Positions 7,720-15,258 of a DNA stretch of 64,000 bases are shown in pieces; the first letter of the stretch is position 1, and every line of letters starts with the position of its first letter. The stretch is taken from contig JAETRI010000004.1 of the NCBI GenBank assembly GCA_021770245.1, forward strand, positions 57,819 through 121,818, given 5' to 3'. The position numbers and the translations under genes are program-made. The notes below the pieces were generated by a model that saw only the letters and a list, made by a program, of their open reading frames with translations, did not search any database and was not told the origin of the DNA. This stretch comes from Lachnospiraceae bacterium. GTDB lineage: Bacteria > Bacillota > Clostridia > Lachnospirales > Lachnospiraceae.

Positions 7720-9006
7720 TTACAACATAACCCCCGGCTGGTATTCTGTTGCTGTTTTTATGTTTTCCGGCCGTGCCGCTTCGGGAAGCCGGTTATAAAG
7801 CCTGTGCGATTTTAAATCGTATTTCCTGACCTGCTGTGCCGCCTCCCCTCTGGTAAGGAGCCACGCCTCACTTAATGGCGTATTGAGGACGGCGCTGACG
7901 GGCTTGTTGACCTGGTAACTGATATACCTTGCCGTGGATATGTCGCGCCCTGCTCCCAGGCAGAGCATGTTGTCGCAGTTGTTCAAGATTGTCATTGCCT
8001 TTGGGCTGCCGTAGAGCGATTCAAGCTGTGAGAGCGACTGGATGATGACACTCACCGAGATTTCCCGCGAACGTATCACGGATATGATTCTGTCGAAATC
8101 CGGTATCACCACGTTGGACGCAAAATCGTCAAGGTAAAACCGGACAGGCACTTTCAGGCGGTGCCCGGCGCTCTTGTCCGCAAGGTCGCACAGGGTATGT
8201 AAAGCCTGCGTGTAAAAGAGGTTGGCGAGCCGGTACATGGAGCTGTCCGTGTCCGAGATTGTGAGGAACACAGCCGTCTTTTCCCTCCCCAGCCGCTTGA
8301 TGTTGATTTTGTTCGGATTTTTGAAAAGCTTTTTTGCACCGTCAAAGGCAAGCGGCGAAATCTTGGAGGCGAGGAAACTGTGGATGCACGAGCTCGTAGT
8401 GCCGGCGTTCTCGGAGACGTTCTGGAACATGCGGTAGCGGGAAAGGGCGAAGCTCTCCGGGTCTATCACGGCCAGTTCCTCCATGAGCTTCTTATATTTT
8501 CCCCCTACCCCCATTTCGCCTGAAAGACGGACCACGCTGGTAAAATCCTGTTCCTCCTCCGGCAGCGCCTCAAGCGCGTAAGCCGCTGCGGATTCAAGGT
8601 ATATCCGCGCCATGTTCTCCCAGTATGGGTCGCGCACCGTCTCGACCGGGACAGTGCAGGCGGCAAGCGTTAAAATATCCTGTTCCGAGAAACGGCCGTA
8701 TCTGTCACGCCTGATATAGGCAAGGGGGTTGTATCCGTAAGGTGATAAGGCACAGTCGGCAAGGTTTATCTCCATTACCTTATAGCCTTCCTGTGCTAAG
8801 ATCGGCCCGACTTCCGGGCAGATTGTCCCCTTGGTATCCGCAACGACCATGCTCCCATTGCACTGTAAGATGTTCGGTATGACGTAGCCCCTCGTCTTGC
8901 CCGCGCCGGACGGGCCTATGATTAAGTCGTTGTTGTTGAGCCCGGTAATCCATGTATCGTTGCTGATGGCATGGTCCTGTGCAAGGATGCGGCATGAATT
9001 TTCCAT
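7720..9006 (-). CDS. VirD4/TraG-type coupling ATPase lacking the usual membrane anchor
   Basis: The 428-residue protein has a Walker A motif GPSGAGKT (31-38), the characteristic MVVADTKGTI segment (about 53-62), and a Walker B-like VRFYLDDFA (about 288-296) followed by SVIIQSLSQLESLYG. All are typical of type IV coupling proteins that deliver DNA to a conjugation channel. Known members begin with two transmembrane helices; here the chain starts 30 residues before Walker A and no membrane segment is seen. It is therefore a short soluble-type form or a truncated one. A strong AAGGAGGTGA precedes the ATG at 9006. It follows the ClpP-like gene with a 17-base gap. No relaxase gene is visible in the window; one may lie to the left. 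Confidence 0.85.
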   Translation of the reverse strand: MENSCRILAQDHAISNDTWITGLNNNDLIIGPSGAGKTRGYVIPNILQCNGSMVVADTKGTICPEVGPILAQEGYKVMEINLADCALSPYGYNPLAYIRRDRYGRFSEQDILTLAACTVPVETVRDPYWENMARIYLESAAAYALEALPEEEQDFTSVVRLSGEMGVGGKYKKLMEELAVIDPESFALSRYRMFQNVSENAGTTSSCIHSFLASKISPLAFDGAKKLFKNPNKINIKRLGREKTAVFLTISDTDSSMYRLANLFYTQALHTLCDLADKSAGHRLKVPVRFYLDDFASNVVIPDFDRIISVIRSREISVSVIIQSLSQLESLYGSPKAMTILNNCDNMLCLGAGRDISTARYISYQVNKPVSAVLNTPLSEAWLLTRGEAAQQVRKYDLKSHRLYNRLPEAARPENIKTATEYQPGVML

Positions 9007-9023
9007 AGATGTTAGTCACCTCC

Positions 9024-9614
9024 TTATATCCCGTGGATGATGCGGTCGGCAAGGTGCCACGCAACCGCTTCTTCTGCATTGAAATAACTGTCCTGCCTTG
9101 TCTTTTCGTAAACCTCCTCAATGGTGTGGCCGGTATGATCTGCGAGGATTGAGGCGGTAATCTCCCTCGTCTCCATGAGCCTCCTGCTGGCCTGGTCAAC
9201 GCTTAATGCGCTGCCGCTGATTCCGGTGGTGAGAGGGTCGTGTATCATCACGGTGGCATGGGGAAGCATGTCCCTCTTATTTCCAGCGGCAAACAGCAGC
9301 GAGCCCATGGAAGCCGCCATGCCCACGCACACGGTCCTTATCGGGCAGGAGATTCCTGCCATTACGTCATACAGGGCAAGCCCGTCCGAAACGGAGCCCC
9401 CGGGGGAATTGATATACATGGTTATCTCTTTTTCCGGGTCTGCCTGTTGGAGATAGCGCAGCTGTAAAATCAGCGAATAGACGGATTCGCGGTTAATCTC
9501 CCCGACGACTTCGATGGAGCGGCGGCTGTTAAAAAGCTCGTCCTGTATCGGGCAGTAGGTGGTGCCCTCCGAACTTTCTTTTATGATATGTGGTGTCATG
9601 AGGCACAGGTTCAT
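9024..9614 (-). CDS. ClpP-like serine protease of the mobile element
   Basis: The 196-residue product matches ClpP in length and motifs. Ser102 is in GMAASMGS, His125 in MIHDPL and Asp175 in TRQDSYFNAEEA, so the catalytic triad is intact. INSPGGSVSDGLALYD is the conserved oligomer/substrate segment. No Clp ATPase gene is nearby, so it would have to use a host Clp ATPase or act alone. Phage- and plasmid-borne ClpP homologues are known, for example in prohead maturation. Here it sits between two small unknown genes and the coupling protein, with an ATGA start/stop overlap to the upstream gene. The role in the element is open. Confidence 0.88.
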   Translation of the reverse strand: MNLCLMTPHIIKESSEGTTYCPIQDELFNSRRSIEVVGEINRESVYSLILQLRYLQQADPEKEITMYINSPGGSVSDGLALYDVMAGISCPIRTVCVGMAASMGSLLFAAGNKRDMLPHATVMIHDPLTTGISGSALSVDQASRRLMETREITASILADHTGHTIEEVYEKTRQDSYFNAEEAVAWHLADRIIHGI

Positions 9615-9943
9615 ATATGGTTCCCTCCTTTTTTCCAGATGATGTCTTTATCGCAGAACGGCTCGATGAGAATGCGGTAAATTATCTCGTCACAGACAAG
9701 CTCGGGAAATTCTTCACGGTACGCCCTCGCAAGAAGCTCCGCGACAAAACTGTCGGAGACGTTCCCGTAAGCCTCGTCCGATGCCATGCAGTTATAGATG
9801 GTCGAATAATAAGAACCGCCGCGCATGTCTTCGAGCGCATAAAAATAGCAGATGGTGTCAATCCAGCAGACGGCCGGATACACGTTGTTGTTTCCGTTCC
9901 CGCAGGCGGCAAGCCGTTCTTCAAGTCTCTTCTTTTCTTTCAT
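9611..9943 (-). CDS. Small protein of unknown function
   Basis: A 110-residue protein beginning MKEKKRLEERLAACGNG. I chose the ATG at 9943 because GGAAGGAGG lies just upstream; the open frame extends further but lacks a start with a ribosome binding site. It overlaps the preceding gene by 23 bases and the ClpP gene by 4 (ATGA), which indicates translational coupling in one operon. Conserved-looking features are YPAVCWIDTICYFYALEDMRGGSYYS and FCDKDIIWKKGGNHI. I do not recognise a family. Confidence 0.75.
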   Translation of the reverse strand: MKEKKRLEERLAACGNGNNNVYPAVCWIDTICYFYALEDMRGGSYYSTIYNCMASDEAYGNVSDSFVAELLARAYREEFPELVCDEIIYRILIEPFCDKDIIWKKGGNHI

Positions 9944-10268
9944 CCTGTGCCTCCTTCCATGCCCGGTAAGCCTCGCCCATGGGAGCCGCAAACAGGCGTA
10001 ACAGTTCTTTGTGGGGGAGGACGCCCGCCCCGGGCCTTTTCTGCCTGCTTATCAGGAGCGCCATCTCCCGGACTGTCATTTTTTCAAGCCGTTCCTGAGG
10101 GATGCCGAGCAGCACGCCGAGCCTTTCGGCGTAATGTCCGTTTTTCATGTAGCCGGATAACGGCATGCTGCCAAATCTGCGGATGGCACAGGCATCGTGC
10201 TCCGGGTGTATGCGTTTCTTTCCCGCCCTTTCAAGCTGTTCATCCAGCGGTATCTTTTGGTATTCCAT
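9921..10268 (-). CDS. Small protein of unknown function
   Basis: A 115-residue basic protein with an AAGGAGC ribosome binding site before the ATG at 10268. It opens a minus-strand run of four genes (to 7720) that overlap or nearly touch. Residues 40-75 (MKNGHYAERLGVLLGIPQERLEKMTVREMALLISRQ) look like an all-helical domain. There is no recognisable motif. It is the first gene after the repeat-rich non-coding region at 10380-10813, so it may be expressed from a promoter there. Confidence 0.7.
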   Translation of the reverse strand: MEYQKIPLDEQLERAGKKRIHPEHDACAIRRFGSMPLSGYMKNGHYAERLGVLLGIPQERLEKMTVREMALLISRQKRPGAGVLPHKELLRLFAAPMGEAYRAWKEAQDERKEET

Positions 10269-10379
10269 AGGGTCCTGCTCCTTCCTTATTTTTCATGATG
10301 GGACGCGGTAAAGAATCCCTCAGAAAAGAAACCGGGCAGCCTGTGCTGCCCAGTCGCGTAAGGGAAAGCTATTTTGTTG

Positions 10380-10813
10380 GGATATGGGGAAAGAACGTCC
10401 GTTTCATTTAGGCACATGGGAAAAGACAGGATAGTATATATATAGAAGAAACTGTCCGTTTATGAAGATATGCACATGGGAATGGAGGGGAAAACTACGC
10501 TGACTACGATAAAACTACGGTAAAAAATAAGAGCGTAGCAGCCATAAAGCCAGTATTTATGCGGGGTTTATGGATTGTAACTACGCTACTACGATAAATA
10601 TAGAAAAACTTTATAGGAATAATAAAAGATACACCTGTATGGTGTTAAAATAGATATTTATATAATAAGAAAACTTTCTATCGTAGTAGCGTAGTTACCG
10701 TAGTTAGATTAACTCCAAGCCGCATAAACACTGGACTTGTTCCGGCTACGGTAAATCTTTCCTGTGTAGTTTTTCCCTCTTTTGCGTAGTTCCTGCCGTG
10801 CACATGGGAAGAA
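10380..10813. other. Repeat-dense non-coding region, candidate origin or transfer/partition site
   Basis: This A/T-rich stretch contains three direct repeats of gcacatgggaa (10412, 10472 and 10800), many ACTACG/CGTAG motifs, and a perfect 20-bp inverted repeat (10577-10596 with 10679-10698). It also has two related motifs gccagtatttatgc (10549-10562, inverted) and gcataaacactgg (10722-10734), a motif that also occurs at the right end of the element (20382-20397). No plausible coding frame is present. Iterated motifs around an A/T-rich core are typical of replication origins or oriT sites, and the element encodes a primase-helicase. Which of these it is cannot be decided from sequence. Confidence 0.5.
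10577..10698. repeat. Perfect 20-bp inverted repeat with 82-base A/T-rich spacer
   Basis: Arm 10577-10596 (gtaactacgctactacgata) is exactly inverted at 10679-10698. The arms are built from the same ACTACG units that recur at 10495-10530. The spacer is almost pure A/T. It is the central feature of the candidate origin region. Confidence 0.85.
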
Positions 10814-11197
10814 TCACCTTGCGTTCAGGCTCCCGACAAAAACGAGATAACTGGCAAAATCGCCTATCCGCTTCCTATCTTCTCCAAGAACGTCACGCCA
10901 CGCGGCGGCTTTTCCCTGTGCTTTCAGGTATCGTGCAAGGATATTGATGCTGTCTATTACCTGATTGTGGCGGGAAGTGCGGGCGGAATCCTCCTCCATC
11001 CGTTTCTCCCTGTCCCATAATGTCCATCCGGCCCTTGACTGCGAATACTTTACTGCTGCGGCAAACACGTTTTTGAATAGATCAGCGGAATCCGCGTCGG
11101 TTTTCGCATCGTCCAATATCTGTTTATGCAGGTCCGCCATCTGTTCAAAAGTAAGGCTCCCTGGCATGGTCTGGTAATCATCATAAGTTGAAAACAT
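10814..11197 (-). CDS. DUF3232-like protein of unknown function
   Basis: A 127-residue protein with the ending RHNQVIDSINILARYLKAQG, then WRDVLGEDRKRIGDFASYLVFV, a pattern I recall for the DUF3232 family in Clostridial plasmids and ICEs; the family label is tentative. The start at 11197 has CCGGAGGTG 9 bases upstream. It lies immediately left of one inverted-repeat element (11282-11384) and right of the candidate origin, so it may be the protein of the replication or partition block. No catalytic motif is seen. Confidence 0.7.
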   Translation of the reverse strand: MFSTYDDYQTMPGSLTFEQMADLHKQILDDAKTDADSADLFKNVFAAAVKYSQSRAGWTLWDREKRMEEDSARTSRHNQVIDSINILARYLKAQGKAAAWRDVLGEDRKRIGDFASYLVFVGSLNAR

Positions 11198-11281
11198 ATA
11201 TGTACACCTCCGGATTAATTTTTATAACAGAAGTATAACAGGGGAAAGGGCTGGCAGGCAACCAGGGGGGATGCTTTTTCT

Positions 11282-11384
11282 GTTCCGGGCTGTGCCGGGC
11301 AAATATAAAGTGCTTACAGATTGTTTTCTGTGTGGGCACAACCAAAATGCCTGGAACGCCCTGGAACAGATTTTCTCTTGTGCA
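11282..11384. repeat. Inverted-repeat element, copy 2 of 2
   Basis: Left arm 11282-11301 (gttccgggctgtgccgggca), right arm 11348-11367 (tgcctggaacgccctggaac), then the tail agattttctcttgtgca. Order, arm lengths and tail match the copy at 5060-5160 although the spacer differs in sequence. This suggests selection on the paired arms rather than simple recent duplication. Confidence 0.6.
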
Positions 11385-11428
11385 TGTTGTCCATAAACCT
11401 ATATTGGGGAGGCGCAAGCCTCCCCCTG

Positions 11429-11620
11429 TTAAAACACATACTTCATCACATCCACTATGATTGCTCCGTAACTGTCCGCCTCGATATTCACGCGCCTTGT
11501 GCCGCCGCCCTTGAATTTAATCTGCACCGTGTTATCATCAACCAGCGTCAGGCCCGTGACATCCAGTTCCGCACATATCAGGGTGGTCTCCAGTACGGCA
11601 ATGAACTCTCTTTTCTCCAT
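11429..11620 (-). CDS. Small protein of unknown function
   Basis: A 63-residue acidic protein starting MEKREFIAVLETTL and ending SYGAIIVDVMKYVF. The ATG at 11620 is preceded by AAAGGATAATGCC. An earlier start would lie inside the upstream gene without a ribosome binding site. It begins 5 bases after the stop of the gene at 11625-12557. I recognise no family; the segment VDDNTVQIKFKGGGTRRVNI reads like a small beta-sheet. Confidence 0.65.
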   Translation of the reverse strand: MEKREFIAVLETTLICAELDVTGLTLVDDNTVQIKFKGGGTRRVNIEADSYGAIIVDVMKYVF

Positions 11621-11624
11621 GGCA

Positions 11625-12557
11625 TTATCCTTTTCTCTGCAATTCGGTCGGCTTTTCCCCTGTGAGGGGCTGGATACAGGCGATACGGTCAGCAGCATGG
11701 AAAGCGTTTGCGGTTAGCTGCCTCTGCCACGCGCCCGCTTTCGGCGACCACTTGAAGCTGTTGCTCTTTAATTCGGAGCGTGTGGCTTCATCAGGCTTCT
11801 CGTTAAAATATATCCTGAGCCGGTTATCGGTTTTATCCGGCTCCACATATCCGCCGTCAAACTCCCATCCGACATAAACGGCCTCTGCCTTGCGTTCCAG
11901 TTCCTCAATCCGCTGTTTCACCCTGCGGATTTCAGCATTGTTATTAGAGAGTTGCCAGGGGAGATAGGGTGCTTTGCCGTAATGCCAGTTAGATTTCATA
12001 TCGGATTTCAGCAGATCAATCTGCTCCGGCGTCAGGAACGGGCAGCCGTCCAGTGTGCCTTTCTCCCGGAAATAGCTGTTGACCAGCTTCATGGTCTCCT
12101 GTGATTCTTCCAGATTTTCAAGTTTCTTTTTCAGCTTCTCCACCGCATCGGGGTCGTCAGAACTGATTCCCCCTGTGCCAACGCTCCTTATCTTATTAAG
12201 GATTTCCTGAATCCTCCTCCACTCCTCCATGTTCCTGTCCCTGGCGGCGTTCTGCTTCTCCTTCTTCCGTGTGGGGAAGTTAGCCGGGCCTGCAATCATT
12301 ACAGAGGGCACACGGGCATCAATGGCATATCCGTTGTTCATGTTCTGTGCCAGCTTTCTTGCATAAGAGTCAAGAAGCCCGTCTATCTTCTCATGGTACA
12401 TAGGGTCAACTTTCTTTTTCTGTGCTTCCGCAACCTCTGCCGCCCTGTCCACCATGGTCCGGTATTCCGCAGTGGCGCTCCCGGCCTTATAATCTGAAAA
12501 ACTGTTCATTTCCTTTGCGCGGCGTGCCGCTTCCTCATTGATTTCATAGTATTTCAT
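11625..12557 (-). CDS. Mobile-element protein with DUF3560-like features
   Basis: The 310-residue product has an N-terminal region FSDYKAGSATAEYRTMVDRAAEVAE, a Lys/Glu-rich coiled-coil stretch at about 100-160, and a C-terminal segment SNSFKWSPKAGAWQRQLTANAF. That last pattern (GFKWxPxxxAWQR) is familiar from DUF3560/ArdC-type proteins of plasmids and ICEs. The family label is tentative and no enzymatic activity can be assigned. GAGAGGAG precedes the ATG at 12557. It is co-directional with the small gene at 11429-11620. Confidence 0.75.
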   Translation of the reverse strand: MKYYEINEEAARRAKEMNSFSDYKAGSATAEYRTMVDRAAEVAEAQKKKVDPMYHEKIDGLLDSYARKLAQNMNNGYAIDARVPSVMIAGPANFPTRKKEKQNAARDRNMEEWRRIQEILNKIRSVGTGGISSDDPDAVEKLKKKLENLEESQETMKLVNSYFREKGTLDGCPFLTPEQIDLLKSDMKSNWHYGKAPYLPWQLSNNNAEIRRVKQRIEELERKAEAVYVGWEFDGGYVEPDKTDNRLRIYFNEKPDEATRSELKSNSFKWSPKAGAWQRQLTANAFHAADRIACIQPLTGEKPTELQRKG

Positions 12558-12617
12558 CTGTTTTCTCCTCTCTGTGAAAAATCCTGCCGGGAGGCTTAAA
12601 AACCTCCCTGAACTGTC

Positions 12618-13529
12618 TCATACGATGCTGATATTCCCGGTGCCTCTCTCATAACGGTAAATATTGTTTGATAAGAAGTCTTTATCTTCCGTGGTTTCAT
12701 GGTTCACGTTTTGCAAAACTTTCCTCAGCTCTGCGGCGGCATTTCCTTTCAGATCTGCAACGATTGTCATTTCGTTTATTGAAGTGGGGAGGAGATAGAG
12801 GTCCCTCCCAATCCCCTGTGCGAATGATTCCAGCAGGTTATCATATAAAACCACAGCGGCGCCGTAAAACTTCTCGTTATTCGTTGCTATGTACATGCGC
12901 TCGTCCTCATTCTCATACCCGGCTTCAAGGACGCTGTCATAATCCTTGAAAACATCCTCCATATCCCGGACGCTCCCGGGGAAAAGCTTCTGCGTGTTGG
13001 CGAAAGCTTCCGTGAAAAGAGCATCCGTGTCAGCGATGCCCCATTTCTCCACAAGGGCGTTATCTACTGGGAGATACAGCCCTTTCCCATCCCTTGCTGC
13101 CACGGGAATATAGAACACGATTGCCAAATCCATCCAGCCTATGTGCGGTATCGTTTTCAGCAGTTCTTCGTTTCTTTCGTAGTTCATCAGCCGGTAGCAG
13201 ATACGGCTGTGTACCAGTTCAAAATCCTCAACGAACTCTAAAAGCCTTGAGGCACTGGAATCGTATTCGTCACATGCGGAAGTGATTTCACAAAATATCT
13301 TCCACAGGCTGCATCCATCCACATATTTGTCGTAAAGGATATCAAGGCGCACCATGGGGGAGAGGGTCTGCCCCGGTTTTGTGATCGCAAGCCCCGTCAT
13401 GTTCTGGCCCCGCATGACTTCCACGGTCATTTCCGGGTGGGATGTGGCAAACACGGCCTGAAAAAATTCCGCGAAAGCCTCCATGGTCTGTATCTTCGCT
13501 GAAAACAGATATTTCTTATCTTCGTCCAT
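12618..13529 (-). CDS. DUF5688 family protein (copy 2)
   Basis: A 303-residue soluble protein with the same block order as the product of 6752-7687. It has an N-terminal FAEFFQAVFATSHPEMTVEV, a central SRICYRLMNYERNEELLKTIPHIGWMDLAIVFYIPV, and a C-terminal LSNNIYRYERGTGNI. Divergence between the two is high, so this is an old duplication or separate acquisition. The ATG at 13529 is used because GGAGG lies 11 bases upstream; the ATG at 13547 has no ribosome binding site. Function unknown. Confidence 0.8.
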   Translation of the reverse strand: MDEDKKYLFSAKIQTMEAFAEFFQAVFATSHPEMTVEVMRGQNMTGLAITKPGQTLSPMVRLDILYDKYVDGCSLWKIFCEITSACDEYDSSASRLLEFVEDFELVHSRICYRLMNYERNEELLKTIPHIGWMDLAIVFYIPVAARDGKGLYLPVDNALVEKWGIADTDALFTEAFANTQKLFPGSVRDMEDVFKDYDSVLEAGYENEDERMYIATNNEKFYGAAVVLYDNLLESFAQGIGRDLYLLPTSINEMTIVADLKGNAAAELRKVLQNVNHETTEDKDFLSNNIYRYERGTGNISIV

Positions 13530-13611
13530 AGGGTTCACTGCCTCCATTTTTAGTTTTATTGTTTTCGTTATTCCACCAGACGTTTGGACTAAACCGAATA
13601 ATTATGAATTA

Positions 13612-14106
13612 TTATTTCGTCCGTTTTAAGTTTGGTCCGTCCGGGGCCGGAACCAGCTCATAAGCCTCTGCCTGTTCTTTGGTCAGCGGCTCCCTGTAGG
13701 TCAGCTCGCCCCACGCGGATATCCTGCCGCCCGCAACCGGCCGCCTCCTGTCCGCATCATAATTGACAACCACAACTGGCTCATTTCCGTCAGGTTTGGG
13801 ATAAGTGCCGATATCCACCGGCCTTTGCGTAGAGTAATAGCGGAAGTATCTGGCCGGATTCTGCCGCGATCCTGGCCCTGCCTTGTACAGGTATCTGTAA
13901 TTGTCTGACCTGCGGTGAAAATCCCTTTCGGCTTCGTCCATCAATGCAAAACTGCGCCGGTGATAGTAATCTCTCCCAAAAGGCGTTTCCGTAAATTGAC
14001 AGACCATAAATTCACTGCCCCGGCCTTTGGTCTGTGCAAACGCGAAACCGTGGCCAGTTTCAAAAAGTGCGGTCTGCTGTATCTCATAGCCGTCTGTTGT
14101 GTCCAT
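13612..14106 (-). CDS. Mobile-element protein of unknown function
   Basis: A 164-residue protein with the pattern HGFAFAQTKGRGSEFMVCQF, then PFGRDYYHRRSF and DEAERDFHRRSDNYRYLYK. It resembles the small LPD-type domains found with large ICE helicase/methylase proteins, but I cannot name the family with confidence. AAAGGAGG lies 11 bases before the ATG at 14106. The last third is Pro/Arg-rich and may be disordered. Confidence 0.65.
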   Translation of the reverse strand: MDTTDGYEIQQTALFETGHGFAFAQTKGRGSEFMVCQFTETPFGRDYYHRRSFALMDEAERDFHRRSDNYRYLYKAGPGSRQNPARYFRYYSTQRPVDIGTYPKPDGNEPVVVVNYDADRRRPVAGGRISAWGELTYREPLTKEQAEAYELVPAPDGPNLKRTK

Positions 14107-14191
14107 ATAAAATCAATCCTCCTTTCACAGTGATAACCGGCACAGGGGGAACCTGTGCCTGATAAGATATATGACAGATGCAGAAAAGCAC

Positions 14192-14222
14192 AAAAAAAGA
14201 CCTGGCGGATGTCAGGTCTTTC
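14192..14222 (-). terminator. Intrinsic terminator behind the repressor gene
   Basis: Stem AGACCTG/CAGGTCT with a short loop is followed on the minus strand by a run of seven T. It lies 40 bases after the stop of the XRE repressor gene at 14262 and separates it from the gene at 13612. Confidence 0.8.
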
Positions 14223-14261
14223 GTCTGTATGATATTCTTCCTGCTGCATTGTTAAGGATAA

Positions 14262-14843
14262 TTAGGGCGTTTCCACCTCGAATTTCTCCCCTCTGCATTT
14301 AATCTGGTAATCCGGTATCTGTGCCAGCTCTTTCAGATGCTGTATTGCAGACTTCTGGCCCTTTTCATTAAGCGTGCTGAAGAGTGCATATGCTTCCTTT
14401 TGGTTTTTACTCCGATGCTGGTCTTTCTCCCTCTGTTCCATCCTTGTTTCGGTCTGGGAAAGGATTTTCTGTGCCTGTTCCTTTACAAGGGCAGGAAGGA
14501 TTTCATCATTTAAAGCACCATATGCCCCGTCATAAACATTACGCAACTGCCTAACCTCTTCTTCATCCTCCGACGACTTTATCTTCTCATCAAGTTCGGA
14601 TAACGCCCTTTCCAGCTTAGTGGCAGATATCCTGTATTCATCAGGAACATCAAGAAGGTCCGTGATGGAGACCCCTAAAGCACCCGCAATGCGGAGCAAC
14701 GTCTTTAGCTTGGGGTTGGCACCTCCTGCTTCATAACGCCTGATAGCCGAATCAGCCATGCCGCATTTATCAGCAACCTGTTTCTGGGTCATCCCCTTTG
14801 ATTCCCTTATATCCCTCATTCTCTGTCCAATAGTCCTGCTCAT
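14262..14843 (-). CDS. XRE-family repressor of the element
   Basis: A 193-residue protein with an N-terminal Cro/CI helix-turn-helix (IRESKGMTQKQVADKCGMADSAIRRYEAG, residues about 13-41), a helical middle with charged residues, and a C-terminal helical part likely used for dimerisation. It is divergent from the primase-helicase gene. The space between contains palindromic operators and both promoters (14864-15057), the arrangement of a phage-type or ICE switch. The operator 14892-14908 abuts the -35 box of its own promoter, so autoregulation is likely. AGAGGTGAG is the ribosome binding site. Confidence 0.9.
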   Translation of the reverse strand: MSRTIGQRMRDIRESKGMTQKQVADKCGMADSAIRRYEAGGANPKLKTLLRIAGALGVSITDLLDVPDEYRISATKLERALSELDEKIKSSEDEEEVRQLRNVYDGAYGALNDEILPALVKEQAQKILSQTETRMEQREKDQHRSKNQKEAYALFSTLNEKGQKSAIQHLKELAQIPDYQIKCRGEKFEVETP

Positions 14844-14863
14844 TTCTTCTCACCTCTTTTTTT

Positions 14864-14892
14864 ATTATACTTTAAAACCCACCAAAAGTAAA
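14864..14892 (-). promoter_or_regulatory. Promoter of the repressor gene
   Basis: On the minus strand TTTACT (14892-14887), a 17-base spacer and TATAAT (14869-14864). The -35 box touches the first palindromic operator. Confidence 0.65.
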
Positions 14893-15057
14893 GAACAAAT
14901 TGTGTTCTTATATATATATAGAACAAAATTATACAAAATAGAAATGCAGTAAAATATAGTACAAAAAAAGTTCTGTTAAATGTTGACAGCATGTGTTTGC
15001 AGTGTTAATATATAGCTACAGTACAAATTTTGTTCTTATCTATATCAGAACAAAATA
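14892..15057. promoter_or_regulatory. Operator cluster between repressor and primase-helicase genes
   Basis: A perfect palindrome AGAACA-AATTG-TGTTCT (14892-14908) is followed by related sites. These are GAACAAAAT (14921), GTACAAAAAAAGTTCT (near 14959-14974), GTACAAATTTTGTTCT (15021-15036) and AGAACAAAAT (15047-15056). They flank or overlap both divergent promoters, so the XRE repressor most likely binds here. Confidence 0.7.
14983..15011 (+). promoter_or_regulatory. Strong promoter for the primase-helicase operon
   Basis: TTGACA (14983-14988), 17 bases, TAATAT (15006-15011). Operator-like GTACAA...TTGTTCT motifs lie on both sides, fitting repression by the divergent XRE protein. It yields a leader of about 240 bases before the start at 15259. 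Confidence 0.75.
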
Positions 15058-15258
15058 ATCAGTATTGTACTGCGTTATAGGAATGTGTGGCTAAAAGAAC
15101 CAGGGCACCTGCATCACGCCTTGGTTCTCCGGCAACCGAAAACGTCACTTAAAACAGGGTATCCCCAAAAGGATAGCCGCCACGCTGAAAGCGTGGTTTC
15201 GTACCTTGACAATTTAATAAAATCTACAGAAACGAATTTCAGACAAGGAGGAATGAAT

